The translations under genes and the position numbers were made by a program. The notes beneath the pieces were generated by a model that worked only from the letters and a program-made list of their open reading frames with translations, had not been told where the DNA came from and did no database searches. DNA of 64,000 nt from Streptomyces sp. F63 (GTDB taxonomy: Bacteria > Actinomycetota > Actinomycetes > Streptomycetales > Streptomycetaceae). Every line of letters begins with the position of its first letter. The first letter of the stretch is position 1. The stretch spans positions 124,001 through 188,000 of the forward strand of contig NZ_JAGPXX010000001.1 in assembly GCF_018070345.1 (NCBI RefSeq), in the 5' to 3' direction. Shown piece after piece: positions 40,727 through 49,662 of this stretch.

Positions 40727-41916
40727 AGGCACTCGTCTGCGGAGCAGGCATCGCCGGGCTGACGCTCGCCGTGCGACTCCTCGACCAGGGCTGGGAGGTC
40801 CACGTGGTGGACAAGGCCCCCGGTCCGCGCGGCCAGGGATACATGATCGACTTCTTCGGTCCGGGGCACGAGGCCCTGACCGCGATGGGCCTGCGGCCCC
40901 GGCTCCGGCAACTCGCCCACCCCGCGTCGGAGTTCAGCTACGTGGACGGGGCGGGCCGCCGCGTCACCGCTGTGGACTACGCCCGGTTCCGGAAGGCGGC
41001 GGGCGGCGGACTCGTCAGCATCATGCGTCCCGACCTGGAGCTGCTGCTGCGGGAGGCCGTCGGAGACCGGGCGACGCTCCAGTACGGCACCACCGTCGAG
41101 AGCGTGGAGGCTGACGGCGGATCCGTGACGCTGTCGGACGGCACCCGGACCACCGCGGACCTCGTCGTGGGGGCCGACGGCATCCACTCCCGGGTGCGTT
41201 CCCTGGTCTTCGGGCCCGAGCGGGACCACTTCCGCTACCTGGGCATGCACACCGCCGCCTTCGTCTTCGAGGACGAGGAGGTGTTCCGGAGGATGCGCGA
41301 CCGGTTCGCGCTCACCGACACCCTGCACCGGCAGATGGGGTTCTACGGACTGGAGCAGGGACGCGTCGCCGTCTTCACCGTGCACCGCACCGGCGATCCG
41401 TCGCTCCCCGCCGACCCGCGCGCGGCGCTCCGCCGGGAGTTCGAGGGCCTGGGCCCGCTGGTCCGGCGGGCCCTCGACCGATGCCCTCCCGGCGAGGAGG
41501 TGTACTACGACCAGGTCGCGCAGATCGACGCGCCCCGGTGGCGGAGCGGCAGGGTGGTGCTGCTGGGGGACGCGGCCCACGCCGTGTCCCTCATCGCGGG
41601 CCAGGGAGCTTCCCTGGGGGTCGGCGGGGCCTACGTGCTGGCCGAGCGGCTGCGCGTGGCCGGAGCCACCGGAGCCGCCGGAGCCGTCGCCACGGCGCTC
41701 GCCGAGTACGAGCAGCGCTGGCGTCCCGTGGCGGGCGAGGTCCAGACGCGGGCGCGGCAGCGGGTCGGCGAGTGGTTCCTGCCCACCTCACCGGCCCGGC
41801 TCCTGCTCCGGCGCTGGGGCCTGCGCGCGATGAACCTGCCGGTGCTGGACCGGCTTCTGACGGGTGCGCTCTTCCCCGCCGCCCATTCCACCGCGGTGGC
41901 GCGGGCGGGCGAGTGA
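40723..41916 (+). CDS. FAD-dependent monooxygenase
   Basis: 397 residues of the PHBH fold. The dinucleotide-binding motif is GAGIAGLTLAVRLLDQG, the middle motif DLVVGADGIHSRVR, and the FAD ribityl motif RVVLLGDAAHAVSLIAGQGA. The family hydroxylates aromatics, polyketides or antibiotics such as tetracyclines and rifamycins. AAAGGAGAA precedes GTG 40723. Coupling to TetR suggests an inducible detoxification or tailoring enzyme; the substrate cannot be read from the sequence. Confidence 0.92.
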   Translation: MKALVCGAGIAGLTLAVRLLDQGWEVHVVDKAPGPRGQGYMIDFFGPGHEALTAMGLRPRLRQLAHPASEFSYVDGAGRRVTAVDYARFRKAAGGGLVSIMRPDLELLLREAVGDRATLQYGTTVESVEADGGSVTLSDGTRTTADLVVGADGIHSRVRSLVFGPERDHFRYLGMHTAAFVFEDEEVFRRMRDRFALTDTLHRQMGFYGLEQGRVAVFTVHRTGDPSLPADPRAALRREFEGLGPLVRRALDRCPPGEEVYYDQVAQIDAPRWRSGRVVLLGDAAHAVSLIAGQGASLGVGGAYVLAERLRVAGATGAAGAVATALAEYEQRWRPVAGEVQTRARQRVGEWFLPTSPARLLLRRWGLRAMNLPVLDRLLTGALFPAAHSTAVARAGE

Positions 41917-42064
41917 CCGGCCGGGCCCCGCGCCGTGGAGTCCGGGCGGCGGCCCGGGACCCGGCCGGGGCGGAGAGGCGCCGGACGGCTCCCCGCCCCG
42001 GCCGGTGGAGCGGCCCCGCCACCGCGTTCCCGGGAGGGATGGCAGGGCGGCGGGGACGCGGAGG

Positions 42065-43828
42065 TCAGGCCGTGGTGCCGGTGACCGAGGTTCCGGACCT
42101 GGTGACGTAGTAGGTGACCGTCGCCCCGCTCCAGTAGTGGAAGGTGAGGGTCACCCGGGCCCCGTCGGTGACCTCGGCGAAGAACTCGGACGTCAGGGTG
42201 GTGACGCCGGCGGCGTAGTCCGGGGCGAACGAGCGGTCGAACTCCTTGTACGGCGTCCAGTTGTGCGGCCCGGCGTTGCTGCCGTCGGCGTACCGGGCCT
42301 CCATGGTGGCGAGCTGGTCGCCGCGGAAGTCGGTCGGGACGGCGAAGGAGTCCGTCGTCCCGGTGGCGTTCCGCAGGACCGGCGTGTCATGGGTGATCAG
42401 GTCGATCCGCCACGGGACGCCCTGGGAGAACCGCGCCGACAGCACCGCGTTGGTGCCGTAGTCGCGTTCACCGCTGAGCCGGGTCAGGGCCGCCGCCCCG
42501 AGCGTGAGCCGGTCGCCCTCGACGGTGTAGTCGGTGCCGCGTACCAGTTCGGTGGTGCCGTGGGTGAGGCCCGTGAACGAGGTGCCGTTGAGGTTCAGCG
42601 TGAGCGTCTTGTCGGTGACGGGCGCCGACCGGGCGCTGAACACCTGGTCGGAGGAGGCCGTGCCGGACCGGGTCGTCCAGCTCGACCTGATCTGTTCGAA
42701 CAACTCCGGGTCGTTCCAGGCGAAACCGGTGCGCTGGAAGTGCTGGCCGTTGTCCCACAGCATGGTGGTGATGTTCCTGGTGCGGGCGTGGAATCCGAGG
42801 GCCTCGAAGAACTTCAGCTTCTCGCCCTGCTGGATGGTGCCGGTGTGCCGGTCGAAGCCGAGCAGCCCGTACTCGCCGAGGATCACCGGGATGCCCCGGG
42901 CCACGAAGGTGCTGTGCACCCGGTCGAAGGCGTCGGTGAGGTCCTTCCGCGCGGTGGCGTCGAAGCGGATTCCGCCGGCGATGTTGACGCTGAACGGCCA
43001 GTATCCGTAGTAGTGCACCGTCGCGGCGAGGTTCGGGTCGTCCAGGGTGTCGAACGTGGCGGTCAGTTCGTCCAGCCGTGCCTGGTCCGACGAGGTGTGC
43101 AGGGTGGGCAGAACGAGCAGCCGGCTCGCGTTGCCGCCGCCGGAGCCGCGCACGACGCGGTGGAAGGAGGTGTTGAGTTCGTTCAGCAGCTCCGCGTTCT
43201 CGGCGTCACCGGAAGCGCCGCTGAACTGCGGCTCGTTGATGCTCTCGAACACCAGCCTGGACGGCGAGTCCCGGAACGTGCGGGCCAGCTGGGTCCAGAG
43301 GGCGTTGTAGCGGGCGAGCACGCCGGCGCGGTCGGCCGGCAGGTCCGCGATCCACTGCCAGGAGTCGTGGTGGACGTTGACCAGGACGTGGAAGCCCTCG
43401 TCGAGCGCCCAGCCGGCCACCTCCTCGACGCGGTCGAGATGGTCCGCGTCCAGGGCGTACTCCGGGGCCGGGCCCTGGTGCCCGCTCCAGGTCACCGGGA
43501 TGCGGATGCTGTTGAACCCCTGCGCCCGGATGTTGCCGAGCAGTTCCCGGGTGACGCGCGGGTTGCCCCACGAGGTCTCGTCGCTGCCGGTGGCGTCGAG
43601 CGAGTTGCCGAGGTTCCATCCCGGCTGCATCGCGGCGACCTGCGCCATGGCCCCGCCGGATGCCCGGCCCCCGGGGGCCGTGACGGGTTCCCCGGGGGCC
43701 GCCGCCGAGGCCCCGGTGCCGCCGGCGGCCAGCAGGCCGAGCCCGGCGAGCAGGACAACCGCCCACCTCGCCGGTCCGCGCGCCCATCCGCGGACCGCTC
43801 CTGTGATGTCGCGTAAGACGTCCATCAT
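42065..43828 (-). CDS. Secreted glycoside hydrolase family 5 (endoglucanase-like) with X2-type module
   Basis: About 587 residues. A signal peptide with AVVLLAGLGLLAAGGTGASA is followed by a GH5 barrel: QPGWNLGNSLDATGSDETSW, FNSIRIPVTW, HVLVNVHHDSW, the acid/base Glu in FESINEPQF and nucleophile Glu in VILGEYGLLGF. The last ~200 residues contain SDQVFSARSAPVTDKTLTLN, typical of an X2/CBM-associated Ig-like module, and a second beta module. It should cleave beta-1,4-glucan outside the cell. Three close in-frame ATGs (43825, 43828, 43837) make the start uncertain by a few residues. Confidence 0.92.
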   Translation of the reverse strand: MMDVLRDITGAVRGWARGPARWAVVLLAGLGLLAAGGTGASAAAPGEPVTAPGGRASGGAMAQVAAMQPGWNLGNSLDATGSDETSWGNPRVTRELLGNIRAQGFNSIRIPVTWSGHQGPAPEYALDADHLDRVEEVAGWALDEGFHVLVNVHHDSWQWIADLPADRAGVLARYNALWTQLARTFRDSPSRLVFESINEPQFSGASGDAENAELLNELNTSFHRVVRGSGGGNASRLLVLPTLHTSSDQARLDELTATFDTLDDPNLAATVHYYGYWPFSVNIAGGIRFDATARKDLTDAFDRVHSTFVARGIPVILGEYGLLGFDRHTGTIQQGEKLKFFEALGFHARTRNITTMLWDNGQHFQRTGFAWNDPELFEQIRSSWTTRSGTASSDQVFSARSAPVTDKTLTLNLNGTSFTGLTHGTTELVRGTDYTVEGDRLTLGAAALTRLSGERDYGTNAVLSARFSQGVPWRIDLITHDTPVLRNATGTTDSFAVPTDFRGDQLATMEARYADGSNAGPHNWTPYKEFDRSFAPDYAAGVTTLTSEFFAEVTDGARVTLTFHYWSGATVTYYVTRSGTSVTGTTA

Positions 43829-44165
43829 GCTCCTCATCGGCACATGTGCCGCAGTGGGGGAAAGGAACGAACGTGTTCGCGGCCGGCCGGGGCGGGAGCA
43901 GCCGGCCGCTGCTCCGCCGCGATGCTGGCAGTGCCGCATCACCGGCGCAAGAGGCCCCCGGCCGGGGTGGCCCCGGGCACACCCCCGGTACGGGTGCCCG
44001 CCGGCTCGTGGCACCCGGGGCGTGGACAGGAGCCCGGGGCGCAGGACATCACGGCGCATCCGCACGCCGCTGCCCGCTCCCCGATCCGCGGCCGGGCCTG
44101 CTGTGGCGGAGAGCACAGTGCGGGCCGGAATCCTTTGCCCGGACCGGGAGGTTCCCCCGTAGTAA

Positions 44166-44181
44166 ATACCCCCTGGGGTAT
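44166..44181. promoter_or_regulatory. Perfect CsoR/CstR-like palindrome
   Basis: ATACCCC-CT-GGGGTAT, perfect 7-bp arms, 38 bp before the ribosome binding site region of the small secreted protein. Same core as the boxes at 38611-38674. Confidence 0.7.
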
Positions 44182-44218
44182 CCCCTCGGATATCCCGTTT
44201 CCCCGGAGAGAGACAGCC

Positions 44219-44632
44219 ATGCTGCAAGCGGTAACACCGGCCCTCAAGAAGTTCCTTCTGCCGATTCTCCTTCTGACCAGCCTGCTGGCCGTGACGGCCG
44301 GCGCCACGGCGCCGCGCGCCGCCGCGGCGACCACCGCGTCCGACGCCGTGGTCTACGTCGGGCAGGAAGGCGCCTCCATCTACGAGCAGTCGCTCGACGG
44401 CGTCCTCTACACCGAGGACTCCATCGGCGTCATGGCCGACCGGATCCTGGCGACCGAGGGCGAGATCGGGGACATGGCCGACCGCATCGTCTACGTCACC
44501 GAGGTCTCGCAGTACACCGGTCTCACCATCGTCTACTACGCGTACGACATCACGCTGACCGGTATGCAGGAGGCCAGTTACCTCTACGAGCTCTCCCTCG
44601 TGCCCGTGGCCGCCCTCCCCACCGGCTGGTGA
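44219..44632 (+). CDS. Small secreted protein of unknown function
   Basis: 137 residues with a clear signal peptide (KKFLLPILLLTSLLAVTAGA, cleavage after PRAAA) and a Tyr/Asp/Glu-rich mature part (YVGQEGASIYEQSLDGVLYT, then two RIxxTEGEIGDMADRI-like repeats). No Cys. CGGAGAGAG lies just upstream of the ATG. I do not recognise the family. The CsoR/CstR-like palindrome in its leader suggests metal or persulfide control. Confidence 0.68.
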   Translation: MLQAVTPALKKFLLPILLLTSLLAVTAGATAPRAAAATTASDAVVYVGQEGASIYEQSLDGVLYTEDSIGVMADRILATEGEIGDMADRIVYVTEVSQYTGLTIVYYAYDITLTGMQEASYLYELSLVPVAALPTGW

Positions 44633-44676
44633 CGGCCTGCGGCCGCAGCCGCCCCGGCTCCTTCCCGGGCCGCTGA

Positions 44677-44718
44677 AGACGGGGGTCCCCCCCGGATGAC
44701 CGGCGGGGACCCCCGTCT
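44677..44718. terminator. Terminator between convergent genes
   Basis: 14-bp perfect inverted repeat AGACGGGGGTCCCC / GGGGACCCCCGTCT, serving the secreted-protein gene and the PhoX-like gene. Confidence 0.85.
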
Positions 44719-44735
44719 GGTGCGGCCGGGGCCGT

Positions 44736-46007
44736 TCAGCGGCGGCGGGTGATCTTCCAGGTGCCGTCCGCGAGCGGCTTGTCGGGGTGCTGGACGCTGA
44801 AGAAGAGGGTCTTCGGGTCCTTGCCGAAGTAGATGCCGCTGACCTCGGCGCCCGGGTCCTTCAGGGAGGCGAAGAGCTCGGTGCCGTCGGCGGCGCCGTC
44901 CCGGTCGCGGTCCCGGCCGGCGACCCAGATGTCGCTGGCGTAGTTGTCCTCGACGATCCACAGGCGGCCGTCGGGGCCCTCGGCCAGGTTGTCGGGGCTC
45001 TTGAAGCCGGTGATGCCGGCGTCGCGGTCCTCGACGGGCGCGTTCACGCCGGCCTGGACGAACGAGGAGAGGACGTTCTTGCGCAGGTTGACCGCGACGA
45101 CGCGGTTCTCGCTGGTGTTGGCGACGTAGAGGGTGTCGCCGATGACCTCGACGTCCTCGGGACGGCCGAACTCGGTGGCGTTCACCGCGTCGGAGGCCGC
45201 GTCGGCGTCCGCGACCACCTTGTCCTTGTCGAGCGGGACCCAGGTGAAGGCGCCGGCCTTCTCGGAGTACGTCTCCGGGTTCCACTTCTGCTCGGCGTCG
45301 GAGAGGCCGTTGATCTTGAGGGCGTGGAGGCGGCCCTCGGAGAGGTCGCCGCGGCGGGTCGGCACGAACTTGTAGATCGAACCGCCCTTGAGCTCGTCGA
45401 TGACGAAGACGGTGCCGTCGGGGAGCACGTCGATGCCCTCGTGGCGCAGGATGCCGATCTCGCGGCGCTCCTCGATCCGGGTCACCTTCGTGCGGTCCCG
45501 GCGGTCCAGGAACAGCTCGAAGACCCGGCCGCCGTCGGTCTCCTCGGTGACCAGCAGGCTGCCCCAGGGGGTCCAGCGGATGCCGTCGATCCGGTGCCAG
45601 TCCGCGCGCTGCGCGATGATCTCGGCCTTGCCGGTCCTCAGGTCGACGACGGAGACGGCTCCGTTGGAGGAGACCTCGTGGGTGCGGTAGAGGTAGCGGC
45701 CCGCCTGGCGGCCGGTCTCGTTGACCGTGTTCATGTCGGTGAGGTCGTCGGTACCTCCCCCGTAGATGTCGAGGACGGTCTCGTCGGCCACGAGCTTCTG
45801 GCGGAAGCCCTTCGGGGCGGCCAGCGGCTCGGACCAGTCGGCCGACATCTGGTCGTAGGCGGACTTCTCCAGCGGCCGGAACGCCATCGGCTGACCGTGG
45901 TGGCGGTCGTGGGCGGTGGCAGGGGCGGCGGAGAGCAGTCCGAGGGGCAGGCCCATGCCGGCGGCGAGGGCTGCGGTGATAAAGCGGATACGGCGGGTGC
46001 GGCGCAT
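44736..46007 (-). CDS. PhoX-family (DUF839-like) secreted phosphatase
   Basis: 423 residues with a basic, Tat-like signal region (MRRTRRIRFITAALAAGM) and AAPATAHD cleavage. The body is a beta-propeller with repeated acidic loops: GIRWTPWGSLLVTEETDGG, EERREIGILRHEGIDVLPDG, VFVIDELKGGSIYKFVP, FGRPEDVEV and GPDGRLWIVEDN. These match calcium/iron-dependent PhoX alkaline phosphatases and their relatives. AAGGAC precedes ATG 46007. It probably releases phosphate from organic esters outside the cell. Confidence 0.82.
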   Translation of the reverse strand: MRRTRRIRFITAALAAGMGLPLGLLSAAPATAHDRHHGQPMAFRPLEKSAYDQMSADWSEPLAAPKGFRQKLVADETVLDIYGGGTDDLTDMNTVNETGRQAGRYLYRTHEVSSNGAVSVVDLRTGKAEIIAQRADWHRIDGIRWTPWGSLLVTEETDGGRVFELFLDRRDRTKVTRIEERREIGILRHEGIDVLPDGTVFVIDELKGGSIYKFVPTRRGDLSEGRLHALKINGLSDAEQKWNPETYSEKAGAFTWVPLDKDKVVADADAASDAVNATEFGRPEDVEVIGDTLYVANTSENRVVAVNLRKNVLSSFVQAGVNAPVEDRDAGITGFKSPDNLAEGPDGRLWIVEDNYASDIWVAGRDRDRDGAADGTELFASLKDPGAEVSGIYFGKDPKTLFFSVQHPDKPLADGTWKITRRR

Positions 46008-46097
46008 GGTGTGCGTCCTTCTGTGGATGACCCTGATGTGCGGGGTGGCTGCGCCGGACGCTAAGAGCGTTTCGTTAACGCGCACCCCTCTCCGGGT

Positions 46098-46112
46098 TAC
46101 CTAGGGGGGTAT
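46098..46112. promoter_or_regulatory. GGGGGGTAT box upstream of the PhoX-like gene
   Basis: TACCTAGGGGGGTAT contains the strong half of the 38635 boxes but has a poor second half. Weak evidence for a shared regulator. Confidence 0.35.
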
Positions 46113-46220
46113 CGACCGGTGAACGTTGCCTGTCCGGAACGATCGGCCGGCACCGTACGCCCCCGCCGCGGCCGCCCGGCCGGCACGGAGACGTTCCCTC
46201 CGTGCCGCTTCCGCCGGAGC

Positions 46221-47177
46221 TCAGTCCACCGGGGCGAGGACCACCCAGACCGGGCCGCGGGCGAAGGGGAGGCGGCGGCCGCCGGTGTCCGTGAAGACCG
46301 TGCCGGCGGCCGCCGACGGGCGGCTCCACTCGGCCTCGTATTCCCGGCCGTCCCGCAGGACGAGGGCCCGGCCGGAGCCCACGGTCTCCGTGTAGGGGGT
46401 GTTGCTGCCCGAGCGGTCGCCGTAGTCGGAGGGGCGGACCGTCACGTACTGGACGACGACCGTGGCGGCGCTCAGCCGCTCGCTCCCGTTCGTACGGGCC
46501 GGTTCCCCGTCCATGGAGACCAGCCAGCGCTTCTCGGCGGAGGACCAGTCGAAGGTGAAGCTCGCGGCCGGGAAGCGGACGGTACGCTCCCCCGTCCTCC
46601 GGCCGCCGCCCGGCGCGGGACCGAAGCGGAAGCCGATGTCGCGGGGCTCCGAGGCCCCGGACGCGGCGCGCACAGCGCGGTCGGGACGGAGGTAGAGGTT
46701 GTGGGGCGCGGGGCGGCCCGGGTCGCGCACGTATCCGTCGGTGAGCTCGCCGGGCGGCAGGGGGATCAGCGGGGCGGCCTCCACCACGGGGCGCAGCCTG
46801 CTCTGCACCCCGGAGTAGGCGAGGGCCGGCGTGCCGAACTGGCGCAGCAGTTCCAGGTCCGACTCGCGGGCGCTGCGCACCGGGCCGAGGGATTCCGGCA
46901 GTTCGGAGGCGAGGATCGCCAGTATCCGGGTGAGGCCGGCCTCGACCTGCTCGATGTAGACGATGTCGGCCTTGTCCAGGCCCGTGTGCGGCCGGGCGGC
47001 CTCCACATTGTCGATCTTGACGGCGAGGACCTTCTCGCCCGCGCCCTTCTCGCCGGTGAAGGGCGAGCGTCCGTCGCCGTCCCCGTCGCCGTCCCCGTCA
47101 CCCGTCTGGCAGGCCGCCGCCAGCAGCGACAGTGCCGCCGTCAGCAGTACGGTCCGCCGCGATGCCGTCCGCTCCAT
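46221..47177 (-). CDS. DUF3048-family lipoprotein
   Basis: 318 residues. Lipobox LLAAACQTG near residue 24, followed by a Gly-Asp repeat linker, then the two DUF3048 halves: VLAVKIDNVEAARPHTGLDK, DIVYIEQVEAGLTRILAI, LGPVRSARESDLELLRQFG and GPVWVVLAPVD at the end. The family (YerB type) is membrane-anchored and uncharacterised. ATG 47177; the upstream DNA carries the 15-bp tandem repeat at 47351. Confidence 0.87.
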   Translation of the reverse strand: MERTASRRTVLLTAALSLLAAACQTGDGDGDGDGDGRSPFTGEKGAGEKVLAVKIDNVEAARPHTGLDKADIVYIEQVEAGLTRILAILASELPESLGPVRSARESDLELLRQFGTPALAYSGVQSRLRPVVEAAPLIPLPPGELTDGYVRDPGRPAPHNLYLRPDRAVRAASGASEPRDIGFRFGPAPGGGRRTGERTVRFPAASFTFDWSSAEKRWLVSMDGEPARTNGSERLSAATVVVQYVTVRPSDYGDRSGSNTPYTETVGSGRALVLRDGREYEAEWSRPSAAAGTVFTDTGGRRLPFARGPVWVVLAPVD

Positions 47178-47350
47178 GGCCGCCCGCCTCCTCGTCCGCC
47201 GCCTCCCCGACGAGTGTGCCCCTCCCGCCGGGGAACGGCATCGACCCAACGGGGTAAAGAACCGCCCCGGACCGCTCTTCCCCGGGTGCCCGGCGGCCGT
47301 CGCGTGCGCGGGCCGCGGCCGCGGCCGGCGGCGAAGGGCCCCGGCCCGGA

Positions 47351-47423
47351 CGGTCCCGGCCCGAACGGTCCCGGCCCGAACGGTCCCGGCCCGAACGGTC
47401 CCGGCCCGAACGGTCCCGGCCGG
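47351..47423. repeat. 15-bp tandem repeat
   Basis: CGGTCCCGGCCCGAA repeated four times in full with partial units at both ends, in the 387-bp region between the divergent DUF3048 and carboxypeptidase genes. No gene covers it. Confidence 0.88.
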
Positions 47424-47564
47424 TCATCGGAGAATCCTCTTCCCGCCGTACATACTTCGGCCCCTCTCAGCGGTCTTTGAGTCAGGGAGAGAGCGGAGCA
47501 GCGCGCACCCGGCTGCCCGCCGCCGACAGGTTTCCGCCCCTCGGGCCGATTCGGAGCGTATGAA

Positions 47565-48539
47565 GTGATAACCCTCGACAAGGGCCCGCGCCTGCGCGGA
47601 GCCGACGCGTCCGCACCCGCGCGGCGCAGACGCCGCCGGGCCGCCGCCGTCGTCGTCACCGCCGGCGCCGTCCTGGCCGTCCCGGCCGTGGCCACGCCCG
47701 CGCAGGCCGCGGCGCCGACCGTCAGCGCCAAGGGCGCGTTCCTGCTGAACCAGGCGGACGGCTCCAGGATCTACGGCAAGTACGCGGACACCAAGCGGCA
47801 GATGGCCAGCACCACGAAGATCATGACGGTCCGTGTGGTGCTCAGCCAGAAGAATCTCGACCTCGACCGGAAGGTCACCGTCCAGCAGGCCTACCGCGAC
47901 TACGTCGCCCGCGAGGGCGCCAGCACGGCCGACCTCAAGAAGGGCGACAAGGTCACCGTCCGGCAGTTGCTCTACGCGACGATGCTGCCCTCCGGCTGCG
48001 ACGCCGCGTACGCCCTCGCGGACACCTTCGGCAGCGGCACCACCCGGTCCGCACGGGTGAAGTCGTTCATCGGCAAGATGAACAAGAAGGCCGGGACCCT
48101 CGGCCTGACCAACACCCGGTTCGACTCGTTCGACGGCATATCGACGACCGGGAACAACTACACCACCCCGCGCGACCTGGCCAAGCTCGCCCGCAGCGCC
48201 ATGAAGTACTCGACGTTCCGCACCGTCGTGAAGACGCGGAAGACCGTGCGCTACGCCAAGACGAGCACCGGCGGCACCCGCACCTACACCTGGTACAACA
48301 CCAACAAGCTGCTCGGCTCCTACTCCGGCGCCGTCGGCATCAAGACCGGCACCGGCACCGCCGCGGGACCGTGCCTCGTGTTCGCCGCCACCCGCGGCGG
48401 CAGGACCGTGGTCGGCGTCGTCCTCAACGGCAGCAACCGCTACACCGACGCCGCGAAACTGCTGGACTACGGCTTCGGCAGCAGCACCGCCACCACGATG
48501 AAGCTGCGTCAGCTGCCCGCGGGCGCCCAGCAGGACTGA
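47565..48539 (+). CDS. D-alanyl-D-alanine carboxypeptidase (serine, low-molecular-mass PBP)
   Basis: 324 residues. After an Arg-rich signal sequence (ARRRRRRAAAVVVTAGAVLA) come the three penicillin-binding motifs: SxxK as ASTTKIMT, the second motif as PSGCDAA, where Cys replaces the usual Asn of SxN, and KTG as GIKTGTG. It trims the pentapeptide of peptidoglycan outside the membrane. SGC is a variant I have seen in Streptomyces enzymes. GTG 47565 lacks a strong ribosome binding site. Confidence 0.9.
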   Translation: MITLDKGPRLRGADASAPARRRRRRAAAVVVTAGAVLAVPAVATPAQAAAPTVSAKGAFLLNQADGSRIYGKYADTKRQMASTTKIMTVRVVLSQKNLDLDRKVTVQQAYRDYVAREGASTADLKKGDKVTVRQLLYATMLPSGCDAAYALADTFGSGTTRSARVKSFIGKMNKKAGTLGLTNTRFDSFDGISTTGNNYTTPRDLAKLARSAMKYSTFRTVVKTRKTVRYAKTSTGGTRTYTWYNTNKLLGSYSGAVGIKTGTGTAAGPCLVFAATRGGRTVVGVVLNGSNRYTDAAKLLDYGFGSSTATTMKLRQLPAGAQQD

Positions 48540-48587
48540 CCCCGGGAGGCCCGTTCCCGGGCCGCTCCGCCGGGCGGCGCCCCCGGG

Positions 48588-49466
48588 TCAGAGCCGGTGG
48601 CGCCACCCGTCCGCGGGCCCGGGGCCGGCGGTGCCCCGCTCCGGGACCCCGCGGAGCAGGGCACGCAGCCGGCCCGGCGGCAGCCCGGCCGAGCGGCGCA
48701 TCGCGTGCGTCAGATGGGCCTGGTCGCTGAAACCGAGTTCGGCCGCCAGCAGCCGCAGGTCCGTCTCGCCCTCGCTCAGCCGGTCCAGCGCGCGGGCCAG
48801 CCGCAGCCGCTCGCGGTAACGGGTGAGCGTGACGCCGGTGACGGCCGTGAAGACCCGGCTGAGGTGGTGCGGTGAACAGGCCACCGCGCGGCTGAGGTCC
48901 TCCAGGCGGAGCCCCGGGTCGGCGCAGAGGGCGGCGCGGGCGTCGTCGACGAGCCGCTCCCGGGCGGCCGCGGTGGCGGGGCGTCCGCTCGTCACCCGCC
49001 CCGGGGCGATCTGCGCGAACACGGCAGCGGCCAGGGCCACCGCGCGTTCGCCGAGGTCGAAGGCGTCGCCGTGGGCGGAGCGCGCCCGGGCGAGCAGCAC
49101 GCGGTGGCGGAGGGCGAGCTCGGTGGTGACGTGGGCCAGTCCCCCGGGGACGGCCGGGTCACCGCCCAGCATCCCCGCCACGCACGGCTCGGAGAGGACG
49201 ATCTCCGTGTAGACGTCACCACCGCACGGGTGCGCGAACTGCTGCTCCGCGCCGGGCCGTTCGACGTAGACGGTGGCCGGGTCCAGCAGGCGCTCCGCCC
49301 CGTCCACCCGCCCGCGGACCAGGCCGCGCCGGACGAGGACCAGGCCGAACACGGCGGCCTGCCGGGCCTCCGTCCAGCCGCGGGGCGGATCCCCGCAGCG
49401 CACGTCCGCGACGTAGACGTCGTCGGTGTGCAGATACACGCTCCGTTCCACCGCCACGTCCCGCAC
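48588..49466 (-). CDS. AraC-family transcriptional regulator
   Basis: About 292 residues. The N-terminal cupin-like sensor contains HPCGGDVYTEIVLSEP, and the C-terminus holds two helix-turn-helices: LEDLSRAVACSPHHLSRVFT and LAAELGFSDQAHLTHAMRRS. GTG 49466 is preferred; further in-frame GTGs at 49457 and 49451 remain possible. It is divergent from the metallo-beta-lactamase-fold gene, its possible target. Confidence 0.87.
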   Translation of the reverse strand: MRDVAVERSVYLHTDDVYVADVRCGDPPRGWTEARQAAVFGLVLVRRGLVRGRVDGAERLLDPATVYVERPGAEQQFAHPCGGDVYTEIVLSEPCVAGMLGGDPAVPGGLAHVTTELALRHRVLLARARSAHGDAFDLGERAVALAAAVFAQIAPGRVTSGRPATAAARERLVDDARAALCADPGLRLEDLSRAVACSPHHLSRVFTAVTGVTLTRYRERLRLARALDRLSEGETDLRLLAAELGFSDQAHLTHAMRRSAGLPPGRLRALLRGVPERGTAGPGPADGWRHRL

Positions 49467-49662
49467 CCTACGCGGCGGCCGGCCCCGGTACGAGGGCTTG
49501 CCCCGGCGGACCCCGATCGCACAAGGAACGACAAGCCCGGCCGGTGGCTGCCGGGCCACCCTTCACCGAGCGGCGCCCGGGAGGCGGGCGCCCCGCTGCC
49601 GCCCTCCGTGTACCGCGGAGCGGGCGGAAGCGCGGACGGTTCGCACGGGCGGAGGCCGGGGC

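Noticed and set aside
31481..47423. Tandem repeats at 31481, 40002 and 47351 as a CRISPR array
   Set aside because: Units are 9-15 bp and contiguous, without spacers, and no cas genes are present.
47565..48539. SGC in place of SxN as evidence for a dead carboxypeptidase
   Set aside because: I recall the same variant in other Streptomyces enzymes, and the SxxK and KTG motifs are intact.
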